This document shows, piece after piece, positions 50,769 through 60,005 of a stretch of 64,000 bases of DNA. How positions within the stretch are numbered: the first letter of the stretch is position 1; every line of letters begins with the position of its first letter. The position numbers and the translations under genes were made by a program. The stretch spans positions 62,001 to 126,000 of the forward strand of contig NZ_CANMVN010000002.1 in assembly GCF_947501425.1 (NCBI RefSeq), in the 5' to 3' direction. The stretch is from an uncultured Psychroserpens sp. Lineage in GTDB: Bacteria; Bacteroidota; Bacteroidia; Flavobacteriales; Flavobacteriaceae. The notes beneath the pieces were generated by a model. That model was not told where the DNA came from. It saw nothing but the letters and a program-made list of their open reading frames with translations, and did not search any database.

Positions 50769-52985
50769 CTAGCGTTTCACGATCTTCAAGGTCTCACTTT
50801 TTGAGTTAGAAAACACCTTTAAAAAGTAGAGTCCTGCCTTTAATTGACTAAGATCTAATTTATATGTATTGGTGTCAACGTTTGTGCTTAACATAACTCT
50901 ACCATTTATATCATACATAGTTGTCGACTCTATAACTGTATCACTTTTGATGCTAAGGAAATCTGTTACTGGATTTGGATGCACTCGTGTGTTCAATTTG
51001 GTAAATTCGTTTGTGCTTAATTGTTCTTCGGAAACTTCTGTTGTGTAAGTATTAGTAATGATTGGTGCATTAAAATCGAAATAAATTTCAGCTTGATTTG
51101 AAAACGTATCACCAAGAACTAAACTTTCCAAAGTTTTGATCTTGTAAAGAACATAGCCATCATTATTAGCATCGTCAAAAGGTAAGTTGATGTTTTCAAA
51201 AATGAACTCTACTTCATTTTCGGTATTTATTCGTGTATAATATTCATGGCTTCCATTAAGAGGTGCCAAAGAATTGACATCAAATTTTGTAGCGTCAATT
51301 GTATTCTTAATAACAATATTGGTCGCATTAGCTGTCCCTAAGTTTTCAAATCGGATTAAGTAATGTACATACTCACCAACGCGTTCTGGTAAGATGTTTT
51401 CGCCTTCCAAACATCTGATATCATTAGGATCAAAAGAGTTGACCACAATTTGTTTTAATCCGAAATCGTTATTATCTGGTGTTTCGTCAATTGCATTGGA
51501 GCTTATTAAAACTTCAAAATTCAATTCATGATCAGCATTTAAAGGAAAATTAGTATCGGTAGGTGTATTCAAATTAAAAGTCGCTACTATTTCTCGAGTT
51601 TCAAAAGGCACTAAATCTATATAATCCCAGGATAATATATTATTGACATGTCCATTTTCTGAAGGAACAGAAGACAAATACTGCATATAATCACTATCAA
51701 AACTAAAATCAAAGTCTAATGTTCCAGACAAGACGGTATTCCCAACATTTCTGTACACTATTTTATATTCTGAATCAAAACCAGGAACTGCATCAGTAAT
51801 TGGAACAATAAATACTTCTAAATCATTATAAATCCCATTTGGTGTGAGGCAAAAATCTTGATTATATAAACTTCCGTCCGAAGGAAAATTCAAGGTTACA
51901 ACTGATGGAGAAATCGAATAATAATTAGGGTTGTCGAATAATGGTGTAAAGGTATAAGAGCCTTCATTGACCGAAATATTATAATGCCCTGTGCTATCTG
52001 CAGTGTATATTTCCTCAGTTATACCATTACCAATACTAAACTTTAAGCTTGAATACAAATTATCGTTCACATCACAACCATCCAAATTCATATCAAATCT
52101 TGTTACTCCCTCTACGATATAATAGTCACCTCCAGGCGTAAAGGAACAATAATTATTCACTAAACAATTATTGATACTATATTGTGTTAAAACGTTTTGA
52201 ATGTCATCTAGTTGATTGGCATCTGCACAAATAAAACTAAGGTTTACAGAGCCTTCTAATTGCAAATATTCCTCGAGACCATTTTTTAAATTTAAGGTTT
52301 CAATTGGTGTACTTATTAGATCCAAATACAAAATACCATTAGGACTTTCTATAACACTACTAACGTCTAAATCTATAACTGGATTACCTTCCAAAGATAT
52401 CTTTTGACAATACTCCAATGCACTTATATTTAGTTCACTTAGGTTACCTAAAGGAAAATAAAGATAGTCTGCATGAATAAGTGCATCAAGATTGACAGTT
52501 CCAAGCGGACCATTACCTCCTTCTAAAATCTGAACACTTTCTAAAGATTCTAAATTTAAATCTATCAAGTTTGTTTCATAAACTTTTATTATATCAGCGT
52601 TCACCAGATTACTTAAATCTAATGATTCCATTGGATTATTGTCTAAAAGCAAATCGCCAATAGACGTTAAAAAACTAAGATCCAAATCAACGATATTATT
52701 ATGTCTTGCATAAAAATCTGTTACATTCGAAAAATGCTGAATACCTTCAAGCGATGTAATATTTTTGTTAGATATATTTAAAAAACTCACAGCCAAAGCT
52801 TCATTAAGTTGAATTTCTCCGTCATTATTTGTATCCACATCAGTTAATCCATTAGAACCACCAATAAAAGCCACATTATCATTCACCAAAGCATTTTTAA
52901 AATTCGCATCTGGGATATCAATTATTTGAGCTGTTAAGCATTCAAGTGTAAGGAAAAGTAGTAAAAAAGTAATTTTGATTTTCAT
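50769..52985 (-). CDS. T9SS-secreted leucine-rich-repeat protein
   Basis: A 738-aa secreted or surface protein, starting at the ATG at 52985 with a signal peptide (ending LTAQ); an upstream in-frame start at 53054 adds a non-signal stretch. An EF-hand/dockerin-like loop (DVDTNNDGEIQLNEA) lies near residue 50. Leucine-rich repeats cover about 65-270 (LDLSFLTSIGDLLLDNNPME, ESLDLSNL), a CNA-B-like segment follows, then DUF11-type repeats (about 370-640; HYLIRFENLGTANATNIVI). The C-terminal type A sorting domain (about 665-738) has VHPNPVTDFLSI and LKAGLYFLKVFS, ending KR. The gene implies a type IX secretion system elsewhere in the genome. Confidence 0.9.
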   Translation of the reverse strand: MKIKITFLLLFLTLECLTAQIIDIPDANFKNALVNDNVAFIGGSNGLTDVDTNNDGEIQLNEALAVSFLNISNKNITSLEGIQHFSNVTDFYARHNNIVDLDLSFLTSIGDLLLDNNPMESLDLSNLVNADIIKVYETNLIDLNLESLESVQILEGGNGPLGTVNLDALIHADYLYFPLGNLSELNISALEYCQKISLEGNPVIDLDVSSVIESPNGILYLDLISTPIETLNLKNGLEEYLQLEGSVNLSFICADANQLDDIQNVLTQYSINNCLVNNYCSFTPGGDYYIVEGVTRFDMNLDGCDVNDNLYSSLKFSIGNGITEEIYTADSTGHYNISVNEGSYTFTPLFDNPNYYSISPSVVTLNFPSDGSLYNQDFCLTPNGIYNDLEVFIVPITDAVPGFDSEYKIVYRNVGNTVLSGTLDFDFSFDSDYMQYLSSVPSENGHVNNILSWDYIDLVPFETREIVATFNLNTPTDTNFPLNADHELNFEVLISSNAIDETPDNNDFGLKQIVVNSFDPNDIRCLEGENILPERVGEYVHYLIRFENLGTANATNIVIKNTIDATKFDVNSLAPLNGSHEYYTRINTENEVEFIFENINLPFDDANNDGYVLYKIKTLESLVLGDTFSNQAEIYFDFNAPIITNTYTTEVSEEQLSTNEFTKLNTRVHPNPVTDFLSIKSDTVIESTTMYDINGRVMLSTNVDTNTYKLDLSQLKAGLYFLKVFSNSKSETLKIVKR

Positions 52986-53031
52986 AAAGCAAGAATTAGT
53001 AGTTTGTTTCCTATAAGATGTGTAACAATAG

Positions 53032-53060
53032 AAAAGGTTGCGTAGTAAACGCAACCTTTT
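53032..53060 (-). terminator. Intrinsic terminator after the AIM24 gene
   Basis: Perfect 11-bp stem AAAAGGTTGCG (53032-53042) / CGCAACCTTTT (53050-53060), 7-nt loop. The minus side ends in TTTT, so the terminator probably serves the AIM24 gene; the plus side has five T. Confidence 0.65.
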
Positions 53061-53087
53061 TGGTTTATTCTTAAAAGTAAATAACGT

Positions 53088-53912
53088 TTAAAAACGATTA
53101 TCACCATCTAAAAGATCTCCTAATCCGCCAAGGATACTACCTTCGCCTTTACTGTTGCCTCCTCTTGGTATTGAAGACACGATTCGTCCTGCAAGTCTAC
53201 TAAATGGTAACGATTGTATATAGACTACTCCAGGTCCTTGAAGCTTGGCAAAAAACAAACCTTCACCTCCAAAAACCGTATTCTTAATACCACCAACAAA
53301 CTCAATATCATAATCAATGTCTTGAGTAAAACCAACAATACATCCTGTATCTACGCGTAGAGTTTCACCTGCTTGCAATTCTTTTCTTGCCATAGTGCCT
53401 CCTGCATGGACAAAAGCCATACCATCACCTTCCAGTTTTTGCATAATAAATCCTTCACCACCAAAGAGTCCGCGTCCTAATTTTTTAGAAAATTCTATAC
53501 CAACGCTCACGCCTTTAGCAGCGCAAAGGAAAGCATCTTTCTGGCAAATAAACTTACCTCTGTATTCTGTGAGGTCAATAGGAACAATTTTTCCTGGATA
53601 TGGTGATGCAAATGAGACATTTCGTTTTCCTGTTAGGTCATTATAAAATGCTGTCATAAATAAACTCTCACCTGTGAGGATACGTTTTCCTGCACCTAAT
53701 ATTTTTCCTAAGAAGCCTTTGTCTTTTTGAGAACCGTCACCAAAAATAGTTTCCATTTTGATGCCGTCATCCATCATCATAAAACTTCCTGATTCTGCAA
53801 TAACCGCTTCTTGAGGATCGAGCTCTATTTCAACATATTGCATTTCTTCGCCGTAAATACGGTAATCTATTTCATGAGCATTTCTATTGTTATAATCTGG
53901 TAATTTTTCCAT
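53088..53912 (-). CDS. AIM24/TIGR00266 family protein
   Basis: A 274-aa cytoplasmic protein of the DUF124/AIM24 family, which has a double-stranded beta-helix-like fold resembling the phage tryptophan-RNA-binding-attenuator fold. Family features: [21 protein letters not shown]-type opening (as [18 protein letters not shown]), [20 protein letters not shown] (about 160-180), [15 protein letters not shown] and [15 protein letters not shown]. The C-terminal Gly/Ser tail is typical. Bacterial function is unknown; the yeast homologue is a mitochondrial inner-membrane organiser. Confidence 0.9.
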   Translation of the reverse strand: MEKLPDYNNRNAHEIDYRIYGEEMQYVEIELDPQEAVIAESGSFMMMDDGIKMETIFGDGSQKDKGFLGKILGAGKRILTGESLFMTAFYNDLTGKRNVSFASPYPGKIVPIDLTEYRGKFICQKDAFLCAAKGVSVGIEFSKKLGRGLFGGEGFIMQKLEGDGMAFVHAGGTMARKELQAGETLRVDTGCIVGFTQDIDYDIEFVGGIKNTVFGGEGLFFAKLQGPGVVYIQSLPFSRLAGRIVSSIPRGGNSKGEGSILGGLGDLLDGDNRF

Positions 53913-54024
53913 TGTAATAGTATTTTCGTTTTAAGGTTGATTTATGTATTGGTTGTCTCATTCATGGTTTTGTTACAAAATTGAAAAATCCAAAAATCAT
54001 AACTACTTAGTTTAAAGTAACATT

Positions 54025-54480
54025 TTAAGATTTCACCTTGAGTGTCCATTCAAAATTAAAATCAGATACTTGAACACCTTCTTTATTTATACCTTTAGAA
54101 TTCAGCACAACGGTTTGTCCTTCACCTGTAGCGATAGCATTTTTGATGGCCTCATCTACTTTAGCACCTTGATCACAGGCAAAAGTGATTCTTCCTGTAG
54201 CCTTTTTGGTAAACGACGCATTATTATTGGCTACCAGCATGGAAATATTTTGTCCGCTTGCTTTGATTTTAGACATTACTAAAGCACCTGTGGTCAACTC
54301 GGCTGCCATACCTTGCACAGCCCAAAACATCGAATTAAACGGATTTTGATTGATCCATCTGTGCTTCACAGACACTTTACAAGAGGTGTCATCTAATGCT
54401 GTTGTACGCACACCACAGAAGTAAGCAGCTGGTAATTTGAATAATAGAAACATATTGAGTTTTCTAGGCGAAATGGTCAT
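54025..54480 (-). CDS. DUF4442 hot-dog-fold protein (PaaI-like thioesterase superfamily)
   Basis: A 151-aa hot-dog-fold protein. Family signatures are FKLPAAYFCGVRTTALDDTS, VKHRWINQNPFNSMFWAVQG and MAAELTTGALVM, with the final strand QVSDFNFEWTLKVK. The helix bearing MFWAVQGMAAELTTGAL replaces the catalytic Asp/Glu region of true PaaI thioesterases, so activity is uncertain. It is divergent from the DUF4870 gene, 144 nt away. Confidence 0.85.
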   Translation of the reverse strand: MTISPRKLNMFLLFKLPAAYFCGVRTTALDDTSCKVSVKHRWINQNPFNSMFWAVQGMAAELTTGALVMSKIKASGQNISMLVANNNASFTKKATGRITFACDQGAKVDEAIKNAIATGEGQTVVLNSKGINKEGVQVSDFNFEWTLKVKS

Positions 54481-54587
54481 ATTTACAGGATGTTTCAGCT
54501 AAAATATTGAAAATAATCGACATAACCATTTGTTAATATTATGTTAATTTTTAGTACTATGCGTAACATAATACCTGTTTTTAGACA

Positions 54588-54595
54588 TATATTTG
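54588..54595 (+). promoter_or_regulatory. Putative -7 box of the DUF4870 gene
   Basis: TATATTTG fits TAnnTTTG and lies 29 nt before the ATG at 54625. Confidence 0.45.
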
Positions 54596-54624
54596 TATAA
54601 GAAATTACTATATGTTTTAAAATC

Positions 54625-55071
54625 ATGCCAAACAATCATCAAAAAAACATCGCAACCTTCATCCATCTATCAACCTTTAGTAGGTTTTTAATTCCGTTAG
54701 GAAACTACATCGGACCAATAGTGATATGGATGGTAAACAAAGACAAATCAGAATTTGTAGACACTCATGGAAAGCAGGCTATTAATTTTCAGATCAGTAT
54801 TCTATTATATACGTTGATTATTGGAACACTTACCATTCCGTTTTTCATTTTTAAATTTTTCAACGGATTGGACTTTATAGATTTTCATGGATTTCATGAT
54901 TTTCATATTAATGTTGGAGAACCTTCTCCCCTACTGTATATAACAGGCGGACTTGGATTTTTAGCTATAATTGGATTTATCTTGGAGTTAGCATTTATAG
55001 TTATTGCAAGTTTAAAGGCCAGAGACGGAGAACTCTATGAATATCCATTAACCATAAATTTTCTAAAATAA
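54625..55071 (+). CDS. DUF4870 (Tic20-like) membrane protein
   Basis: A 148-aa membrane protein with three helices. The DUF4870 hallmarks are FIHLSTFSRFLIPLGNYIGP, IVIWMVNKDKSEFVDTHGKQAINFQ (the conserved F-V-D-x-H-G-K-x-A-x-N-F-Q segment) and the last helix ELAFIVIASLKARDGELYEYP. Function is unknown; it is often encoded beside PspC/PadR genes, as here, 96 nt upstream of padR. Confidence 0.9.
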   Translation: MPNNHQKNIATFIHLSTFSRFLIPLGNYIGPIVIWMVNKDKSEFVDTHGKQAINFQISILLYTLIIGTLTIPFFIFKFFNGLDFIDFHGFHDFHINVGEPSPLLYITGGLGFLAIIGFILELAFIVIASLKARDGELYEYPLTINFLK

Positions 55072-55167
55072 AAATATCATCAATTAACCATCATCAATCA
55101 AATCTCCTTTGCAAAAGCTTCGGAGAATCAATCAAAAAATGAACAGTTTCACTTTAAAATCTCATTT

Positions 55168-55512
55168 ATGAAGATAGAAAACACAAAAGCACAAATGCGA
55201 AAGGGTGTATTAGAGTACTGCATATTATCAGTACTAAAAGATGATGATGCTTACGTGGCAGAAATCTTAGGCACACTTAAAGACGCAAAATTGCTTGTAG
55301 TAGAAGGGACCATTTATCCCCTTCTCACAAGGCTCAAAAATGCTGGATTACTCAATTATCGTTGGGAAGAATCCACATCAGGACCACCAAGAAAGTATTA
55401 TGGTCTCACAGAAACAGGTCAGTTATTCCTCAAAGAATTAACAATCACCTGGAACGAATTACAAAACGCAGTTAACATAGTAACAAGAGAAAAAACAAAA
55501 AATAATGAATAA
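55168..55512 (+). CDS. PadR family transcriptional regulator
   Basis: A 114-aa winged-helix regulator of the short PadR-s2 type. AQMRKGVLEYCILSVLKD opens helix 1; VVEGTIYPLLTRLKNAGLL is the recognition helix; ESTSGPPRKYYGLTETGQLF is the wing. PadR proteins are mostly ligand-responsive repressors, and here the likely target is its own operon, since its 3' end overlaps the PspC gene by 8 bp. No upstream inverted repeat was clear enough to call an operator. Confidence 0.93.
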   Translation: MKIENTKAQMRKGVLEYCILSVLKDDDAYVAEILGTLKDAKLLVVEGTIYPLLTRLKNAGLLNYRWEESTSGPPRKYYGLTETGQLFLKELTITWNELQNAVNIVTREKTKNNE

Positions 55513-57358
55513 AACAGTCAACATAAATTTAGCAGGTATATTCTTCCATATAGACGAAGATGCATACTTAAAATTGCAGCGCTATCTTGAGGCTATAAAA
55601 CGTTCATTTACAGACTCTCAAGGTCGATCAGAAATTATATCTGATATAGAAGCACGTATCGCCGAATTATTTAGTGAGCGTGTACAAAACGAAAGACAAG
55701 TTATTGGTCAGAAAGAAGTTGACGAGGTTATTACTATAATGGGACAACCTGAAGACTACTTGGTAGATGACGAGATCTTTGAAGATGAACCTCAACGTTC
55801 ATATACCAGAAAAAGTTCTAATGCCAAAAAACTATTTAGAGATACAGACAACTCATATGTAGGAGGTGTATCAGCAGGTTTAGCACATTACTTTGGTGTT
55901 GATGTGATTTGGATTCGTCTGATCTGGATCTTACTCATCTTTGGAGCAGGAACTGGTGTTTTACTATACATTTTACTGTGGATTTTTGTTCCTGAAGCTA
56001 CAACGACTTCAGAAAAACTAATGATGAAAGGTGAACCTGTCAATATTAGTAACATTGAAAAAAAAATCAAAGACGGATTTGATAGTGTATCCACCGCTGT
56101 CCAGAATGTAGATCTTAAAAAACAAGGCGATAAAATAAAGGAAGGCTTTGAACATGTTACGGAGTCAATTTCCGAAGGGGTAAAAAAAGCCGATCTGCCA
56201 AAACAAGGTGAACGCATTAAATCCACTTCAACCTCATTCTTTGAGACCATCGGTAATATTATCATGTTCTTTTTAAAGATGTTTGCTAAGTTCTTTGGAC
56301 TAATCTTAATGTTTGTAGGTGCTGTAACGATTATATCTCTAATTGTAAGTTTACTTAGCCTGAGTTTATTGGAAACGGTGAACATTCCAGGCACTAACTT
56401 TTATGACATTGCAGAGGCAACTAACCTCCCACTTTGGGTCATGTCACTCTTAGTATTTTTCTTTGTTGGCATTATTGCATTCTTTGTATTCTACCTAGGA
56501 TTGAAAATACTAATCACCAACTTAAAATCTATAGGTAATGCTGCTAAATACACATTACTTGGATTGTGGTTCATTTCGTTTATATCGCTCATTGTTTTAT
56601 CAGCCAGATTTGGATTAAGCTTCAAGGAAGAAGGGTCATACATCAAAACTGAAAAACTAGCGGCAATTACTTCCAATGACACGATCACCATGCGAATGAA
56701 TAATAACGATCTGTTTACAAGTCGCTATTGGAGAAGTTATGGATTTGATACAGCCTATGACGAAAACGACAATAAAGTATTGTATTCGAGAGGTGTTAGA
56801 TTAATTGTAAAATCTACCAAAGATAGTATTGCAAAAATAAGAGTTGAACGTAGCTCAAGAGGTTTTGATTTTGAAGATGCTAAAACCAGAGCAGAACGTA
56901 TAGAATATAACTACCAATTAAAAAACAAAGAACTATTATTGGATAGCTATTTCACACTACCAATCAACGAATCGCGTAAGGGGCAAGAAGTTATTGTTAC
57001 AGTTTATTTACCTGAGGGCTCTGTACTTTATGCTGATAGTAACACTTATAATTATCATAGTAATCAAAACTATTACAATGATATTTTAGACCATGACATG
57101 GAAGAGCATTATCTAAAAATTATCACTAATGGTGTGGAGTGTCTCGATTGTCCAGAGGATGAAGAGTTTAAAGTCAAAGTAGATATCGAAGATGATGAGA
57201 ATTCAGGTCTGAAAATCGATGAGGATGGTATCAAAGCAAAAACCGAAAATAGTAGTCTTCAAATAGATAGTGACGGTATTAAAGCTAAAAGCGATGATGT
57301 AAAGGTCAATATTGATGATGATGGTATAGAGATTACTACAGATAACGATAACAATTAA
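55505..57358 (+). CDS. PspC domain membrane protein (PspC/LiaF-like hybrid)
   Basis: A 617-aa envelope-stress-like protein. The first 100 residues form a cytoplasmic regulatory region, followed by the PspC domain at about 117-180 (KKLFRDTDNSYVGGVSAGLA, YFGVDVIWIRLIWILLIFGA, LWIFVPEA). Three further helices follow (near 245-280, 300-340, 350-370), then a beta-rich extracytoplasmic domain. The C-terminal 50 residues hold three short acidic repeats (LKIDEDGIKAKT, LQIDSDGIKAKS, VNIDDDGIEITT). The gene overlaps padR by 8 bp. PadR-PspC-GIN clusters are typical for Bacteroidota and probably respond to membrane damage. Confidence 0.92.
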   Translation: MNKTVNINLAGIFFHIDEDAYLKLQRYLEAIKRSFTDSQGRSEIISDIEARIAELFSERVQNERQVIGQKEVDEVITIMGQPEDYLVDDEIFEDEPQRSYTRKSSNAKKLFRDTDNSYVGGVSAGLAHYFGVDVIWIRLIWILLIFGAGTGVLLYILLWIFVPEATTTSEKLMMKGEPVNISNIEKKIKDGFDSVSTAVQNVDLKKQGDKIKEGFEHVTESISEGVKKADLPKQGERIKSTSTSFFETIGNIIMFFLKMFAKFFGLILMFVGAVTIISLIVSLLSLSLLETVNIPGTNFYDIAEATNLPLWVMSLLVFFFVGIIAFFVFYLGLKILITNLKSIGNAAKYTLLGLWFISFISLIVLSARFGLSFKEEGSYIKTEKLAAITSNDTITMRMNNNDLFTSRYWRSYGFDTAYDENDNKVLYSRGVRLIVKSTKDSIAKIRVERSSRGFDFEDAKTRAERIEYNYQLKNKELLLDSYFTLPINESRKGQEVIVTVYLPEGSVLYADSNTYNYHSNQNYYNDILDHDMEEHYLKIITNGVECLDCPEDEEFKVKVDIEDDENSGLKIDEDGIKAKTENSSLQIDSDGIKAKSDDVKVNIDDDGIEITTDNDNN

Positions 57359-57380
57359 CAATTCATCATAAACAATCAAC

Positions 57381-57432
57381 GGTTCAGATATTTAAAATAC
57401 CACTAACCAACCTTTTTTTAAATATTTGAACC
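57381..57432. repeat. 16-bp inverted repeat between pspC and the NTF2-like gene
   Basis: GGTTCAGATATTTAAA (57381-57396) and TTTAAATATTTGAACC (57417-57432) pair at 15 of 16 positions, loop 20 nt. It is AT-rich with no T-run, so it is more likely an operator or an mRNA-processing stem than a terminator. The right arm ends 15 nt before the next ATG. Confidence 0.5.
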
Positions 57433-57447
57433 ATAATCAATCAAAAA

Positions 57448-58239
57448 ATGTTTCAGTTTACTTATAAAATAATCATAATAAGTGCGGTGTTCTTCGGAAT
57501 AATCACTGACAACAAAGAGCAAACCAGCGAATATTCTGATTTGTATGAAATCCTTAAAGCTAAAGACAGCTTACTATTTGAACGTTCTTTTAATAAATGT
57601 GAAACACAATACCTAGATCAACTCATAGCTGAAGATTTCGAATTCTATCACGACATAGGCGGACTTGAAACTTCAAAAGAGGGATTCATTACATCAATGA
57701 AAAATGGCATTTGTAATCCAGATAATAAGACAACATCACGAAGAGAGCTCCTTGAAGGAAGTCTTGAAGTTTTTCCTCTAAAACAAAATGGAGAAGTCTA
57801 TGGTGCTCTACAAAACGGTGTTCATAAATTTTTTGAAACAACCAATGGAAAAGAAGTTGCAGGAAGTATTGCAAAGTTCTCGCATTTATGGATCTTAGAA
57901 GAGGGACAATGGTATTTAAAACGTGTGATCAGTTATGATCACCAAATGGAAAAGCAGGCCACTACTGATGAAATAGATATATCTGAAGACCTATTAGACA
58001 CATATATCGGTAAATATCAAGCTAAAGCAACAGGTTTGGTCATTATCTCAAGAACTGAAAAAGGTTTACACATCAATGCTGGAGAAATGAGTGCTGAGAT
58101 TTATGCGAAATCACAAACACTTTTTGCGCATCAACAAGCACCTTTAACCTTTGAGTTTATATCAGATGAAGAGGGTCAGGTTACAAAGTTTATCGTTAGA
58201 GAAAATGGCAATATTGTAGAAGAGGCCATAAAACAATAA
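57448..58239 (+). CDS. Secreted NTF2-like (DUF4440) protein in the PspC operon
   Basis: A 263-aa exported protein with a hydrophobic N-terminus (about 1-18). The first domain (about 28-160) is DUF4440/NTF2-like: KAKDSLLFERSFNKCETQYLD, then HDIGGLETSKEGFITSMKN and LWILEEGQWYLKRVISYDHQ. A second beta-rich domain of about 85 residues ends the protein (LDTYIGKYQAKATGLVIISR), like the small DUF3471-type module attached to beta-lactamase-like proteins. No catalytic motif is seen. It is probably transcribed with the PspC gene. Confidence 0.8.
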   Translation: MFQFTYKIIIISAVFFGIITDNKEQTSEYSDLYEILKAKDSLLFERSFNKCETQYLDQLIAEDFEFYHDIGGLETSKEGFITSMKNGICNPDNKTTSRRELLEGSLEVFPLKQNGEVYGALQNGVHKFFETTNGKEVAGSIAKFSHLWILEEGQWYLKRVISYDHQMEKQATTDEIDISEDLLDTYIGKYQAKATGLVIISRTEKGLHINAGEMSAEIYAKSQTLFAHQQAPLTFEFISDEEGQVTKFIVRENGNIVEEAIKQ

Positions 58240-58265
58240 TAATCATCAATTTAAAACAATCAATC

Positions 58266-58985
58266 ATGACAACATTAACAAAAATTACAGTTACAATATT
58301 ACTAAGCTTATTGCTTATGTCTTGTATCAATATTACTCCTGGAGTTAAAGGAAACGGAAATGTATCTACAGTAGATCGCACAATTGAGGAAGACTTTAAT
58401 CAAGTTGAAGTAAGTAGAGGCTTAGATGTTTACTTGACGCAAAGTGATTCTCCAATGCTGAAAGTTCAAGCCGATGAAAATCTACATGATATCATTATAA
58501 CCGAAGTGGAAAACGGTGTTCTTAAAATCTATGCCGACAAAAATATTAGTACTTCTGAATCGAAAAAGGTAATGGTCAATGTCAAAGACTTAGATTTAAT
58601 ATCGGCAACGAGCGGAAGTGATGTATTTTCAACGAATACCTTAGAAGCCGATGCTATTAAATTAATTACTACAAGTGGTGCCGATTTGGAAGTTGAAATC
58701 AATGCAGAGGTTACTGTACTCGCAGCAACGAGTGGAAGCGATCTAAAGGTCTCTGGAACAACAAGTAAACTAAGTGCTTCAGCTACCAGTGGAAGTGATA
58801 TTAAGGCTGGTCAGCTGGAATCTCAAAATTGTACAGCGTCTGTAACCAGTGGCGCAGTTATCATTGTTCGCGCAGAGAAAAGCTTGTCGGCTAGCGCTAC
58901 CAGTGGAGGTGATATTAAGTATCTTGGAAATCCTGAAAAAGTAAGTAAAAGCGACGGTGTTTCTGGTAGTATAAGAAAACAGTAA
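58266..58985 (+). CDS. GIN domain (DUF2807) lipoprotein
   Basis: A 239-aa lipoprotein (lipobox LMSC) with a GIN/DUF2807 right-handed beta-helix. RTIEEDFNQVEVSRGLDVYL starts the domain, and TSG(S/G)D repeats recur about every 20 residues (SATSGSD, LAATSGSD, SASATSGSD, SASATSGGD), one coil per repeat. It ends SGSIRKQ. These proteins are head domains found with PspC genes in Bacteroidota. It precedes a strong terminator, so it closes the operon. Confidence 0.92.
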   Translation: MTTLTKITVTILLSLLLMSCINITPGVKGNGNVSTVDRTIEEDFNQVEVSRGLDVYLTQSDSPMLKVQADENLHDIIITEVENGVLKIYADKNISTSESKKVMVNVKDLDLISATSGSDVFSTNTLEADAIKLITTSGADLEVEINAEVTVLAATSGSDLKVSGTTSKLSASATSGSDIKAGQLESQNCTASVTSGAVIIVRAEKSLSASATSGGDIKYLGNPEKVSKSDGVSGSIRKQ

Positions 58986-59020
58986 GACGATTTAACAACC
59001 AACTAATCAATCAATTTTTA

Positions 59021-59059
59021 AACCATTTCAAGCTCAATAATGAGTTTGGGATGGTTTTT
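59021..59059 (+). terminator. Intrinsic terminator of the PadR-PspC operon
   Basis: A 16-bp stem including three G-U pairs: 59021-59036 with 59041-59056, loop ATAA. TTT follows and the next gene has its own promoter box at 59064. Confidence 0.8.
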
Positions 59060-59063
59060 GTTT

Positions 59064-59071
59064 TATATTTG
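59064..59071 (+). promoter_or_regulatory. Putative -7 box of the second GIN gene
   Basis: TATATTTG (TAnnTTTG) just after the terminator, 22 nt before the ATG at 59094. Confidence 0.5.
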
Positions 59072-59093
59072 TTCTAATACTTAATTTATACTA

Positions 59094-59927
59094 ATGAAAA
59101 ACATTACTTTATTTCTATTAATTGTTCTCGGTTATAGTGTAGCTGGTTTAGCACAAGATAACGAGAAAGTAAAAGGTGATAGAAATTTAACCATTAAACA
59201 AACTTATGTTGATGGATTTGAAAAAATTATTGTTGGTGAAGATTTTAAAGTAGAGTTATTTTACAATAAAAAGCCTTCGGTAGAAATTGAAACAGATGAC
59301 AACCTTCATGAATATATAGACGTTAAGGTTGTTGACAGTGTACTTACCATAACCACGACTAGAGACATAAGAGCAAAAAAGCTCAATGTAAAAGTAAATT
59401 ACGGAGATGAATTCTCGCATATTGAAGTAAAAGATGACGGAGAAGTACGATCGTTAACCTCACTTGAATTAACTAATGCATCACTTAAAACCAGTGGCTC
59501 ATCAAGAGCGTATTTAAATATTAAAACAGATGATTTTACTTTTATAAGTTCAGACAAGACCAAAGTAAAATTAAACATCACAGCAACTAATGTTTCTGTT
59601 GAAATTAGCGATAATACTAAAATGGATGCTTTGATCAATGCTACTGATGTAAAAATGGATCTCTACCAACGTACTAATGCTGATGTTGAAGGGACCGTTG
59701 ATAATTTGATGCTGAGAACAGATAATAATGCACAGTTCAACGGTAAAAACTTCACGAGTAAAACTTGTAATATCATTGCTGAAATAGCTAGCGATGTTTA
59801 TGTTGAAGTCACAGAAGATATCGTTATTGAAGCCTCAGGTGCCAGTGAAGTATATCTCTATGGAAACCCAAAAATCACAATCAATAGATTTACCGATACT
59901 GTAAAACTTCAGAAAAAGGAAAAATAA
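59094..59927 (+). CDS. GIN domain (DUF2807) secreted protein
   Basis: A 277-aa exported protein with a signal peptide ending GLAQ (about residue 20). It shares the GIN opening with its upstream neighbour (TYVDGFEKIIVGEDFKVELF) and the middle strand DNLHEYIDVKVVDSVLTI, but lacks the regular TSGSD repeats and uses more polar coils. It ends YGNPKITINRFTDTVKL. It is a diverged paralogue of 58266-58985, with its own promoter and a bidirectional terminator after it. Confidence 0.88.
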   Translation: MKNITLFLLIVLGYSVAGLAQDNEKVKGDRNLTIKQTYVDGFEKIIVGEDFKVELFYNKKPSVEIETDDNLHEYIDVKVVDSVLTITTTRDIRAKKLNVKVNYGDEFSHIEVKDDGEVRSLTSLELTNASLKTSGSSRAYLNIKTDDFTFISSDKTKVKLNITATNVSVEISDNTKMDALINATDVKMDLYQRTNADVEGTVDNLMLRTDNNAQFNGKNFTSKTCNIIAEIASDVYVEVTEDIVIEASGASEVYLYGNPKITINRFTDTVKLQKKEK

Positions 59928-59951
59928 AGTGTCTTCATTTCCGAAGAACAA

Positions 59952-59983
59952 AAAAATCCGAAGCTTAAACGCTTCGGATTTTT
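59952..59983. terminator. Bidirectional terminator between the GIN gene and trxB
   Basis: Perfect 13-bp stem: 59952-59964 (AAAAATCCGAAGC) with 59971-59983 (GCTTCGGATTTTT), loop TTAAAC; T-runs on both strands. The arms resemble the over-represented octamer (CTTCGGAT versus CTTCGGAA), and a true copy lies at 59939. Confidence 0.9.
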
Positions 59984-60005
59984 ATTTATTAGTATGATTA
60001 ATTCT

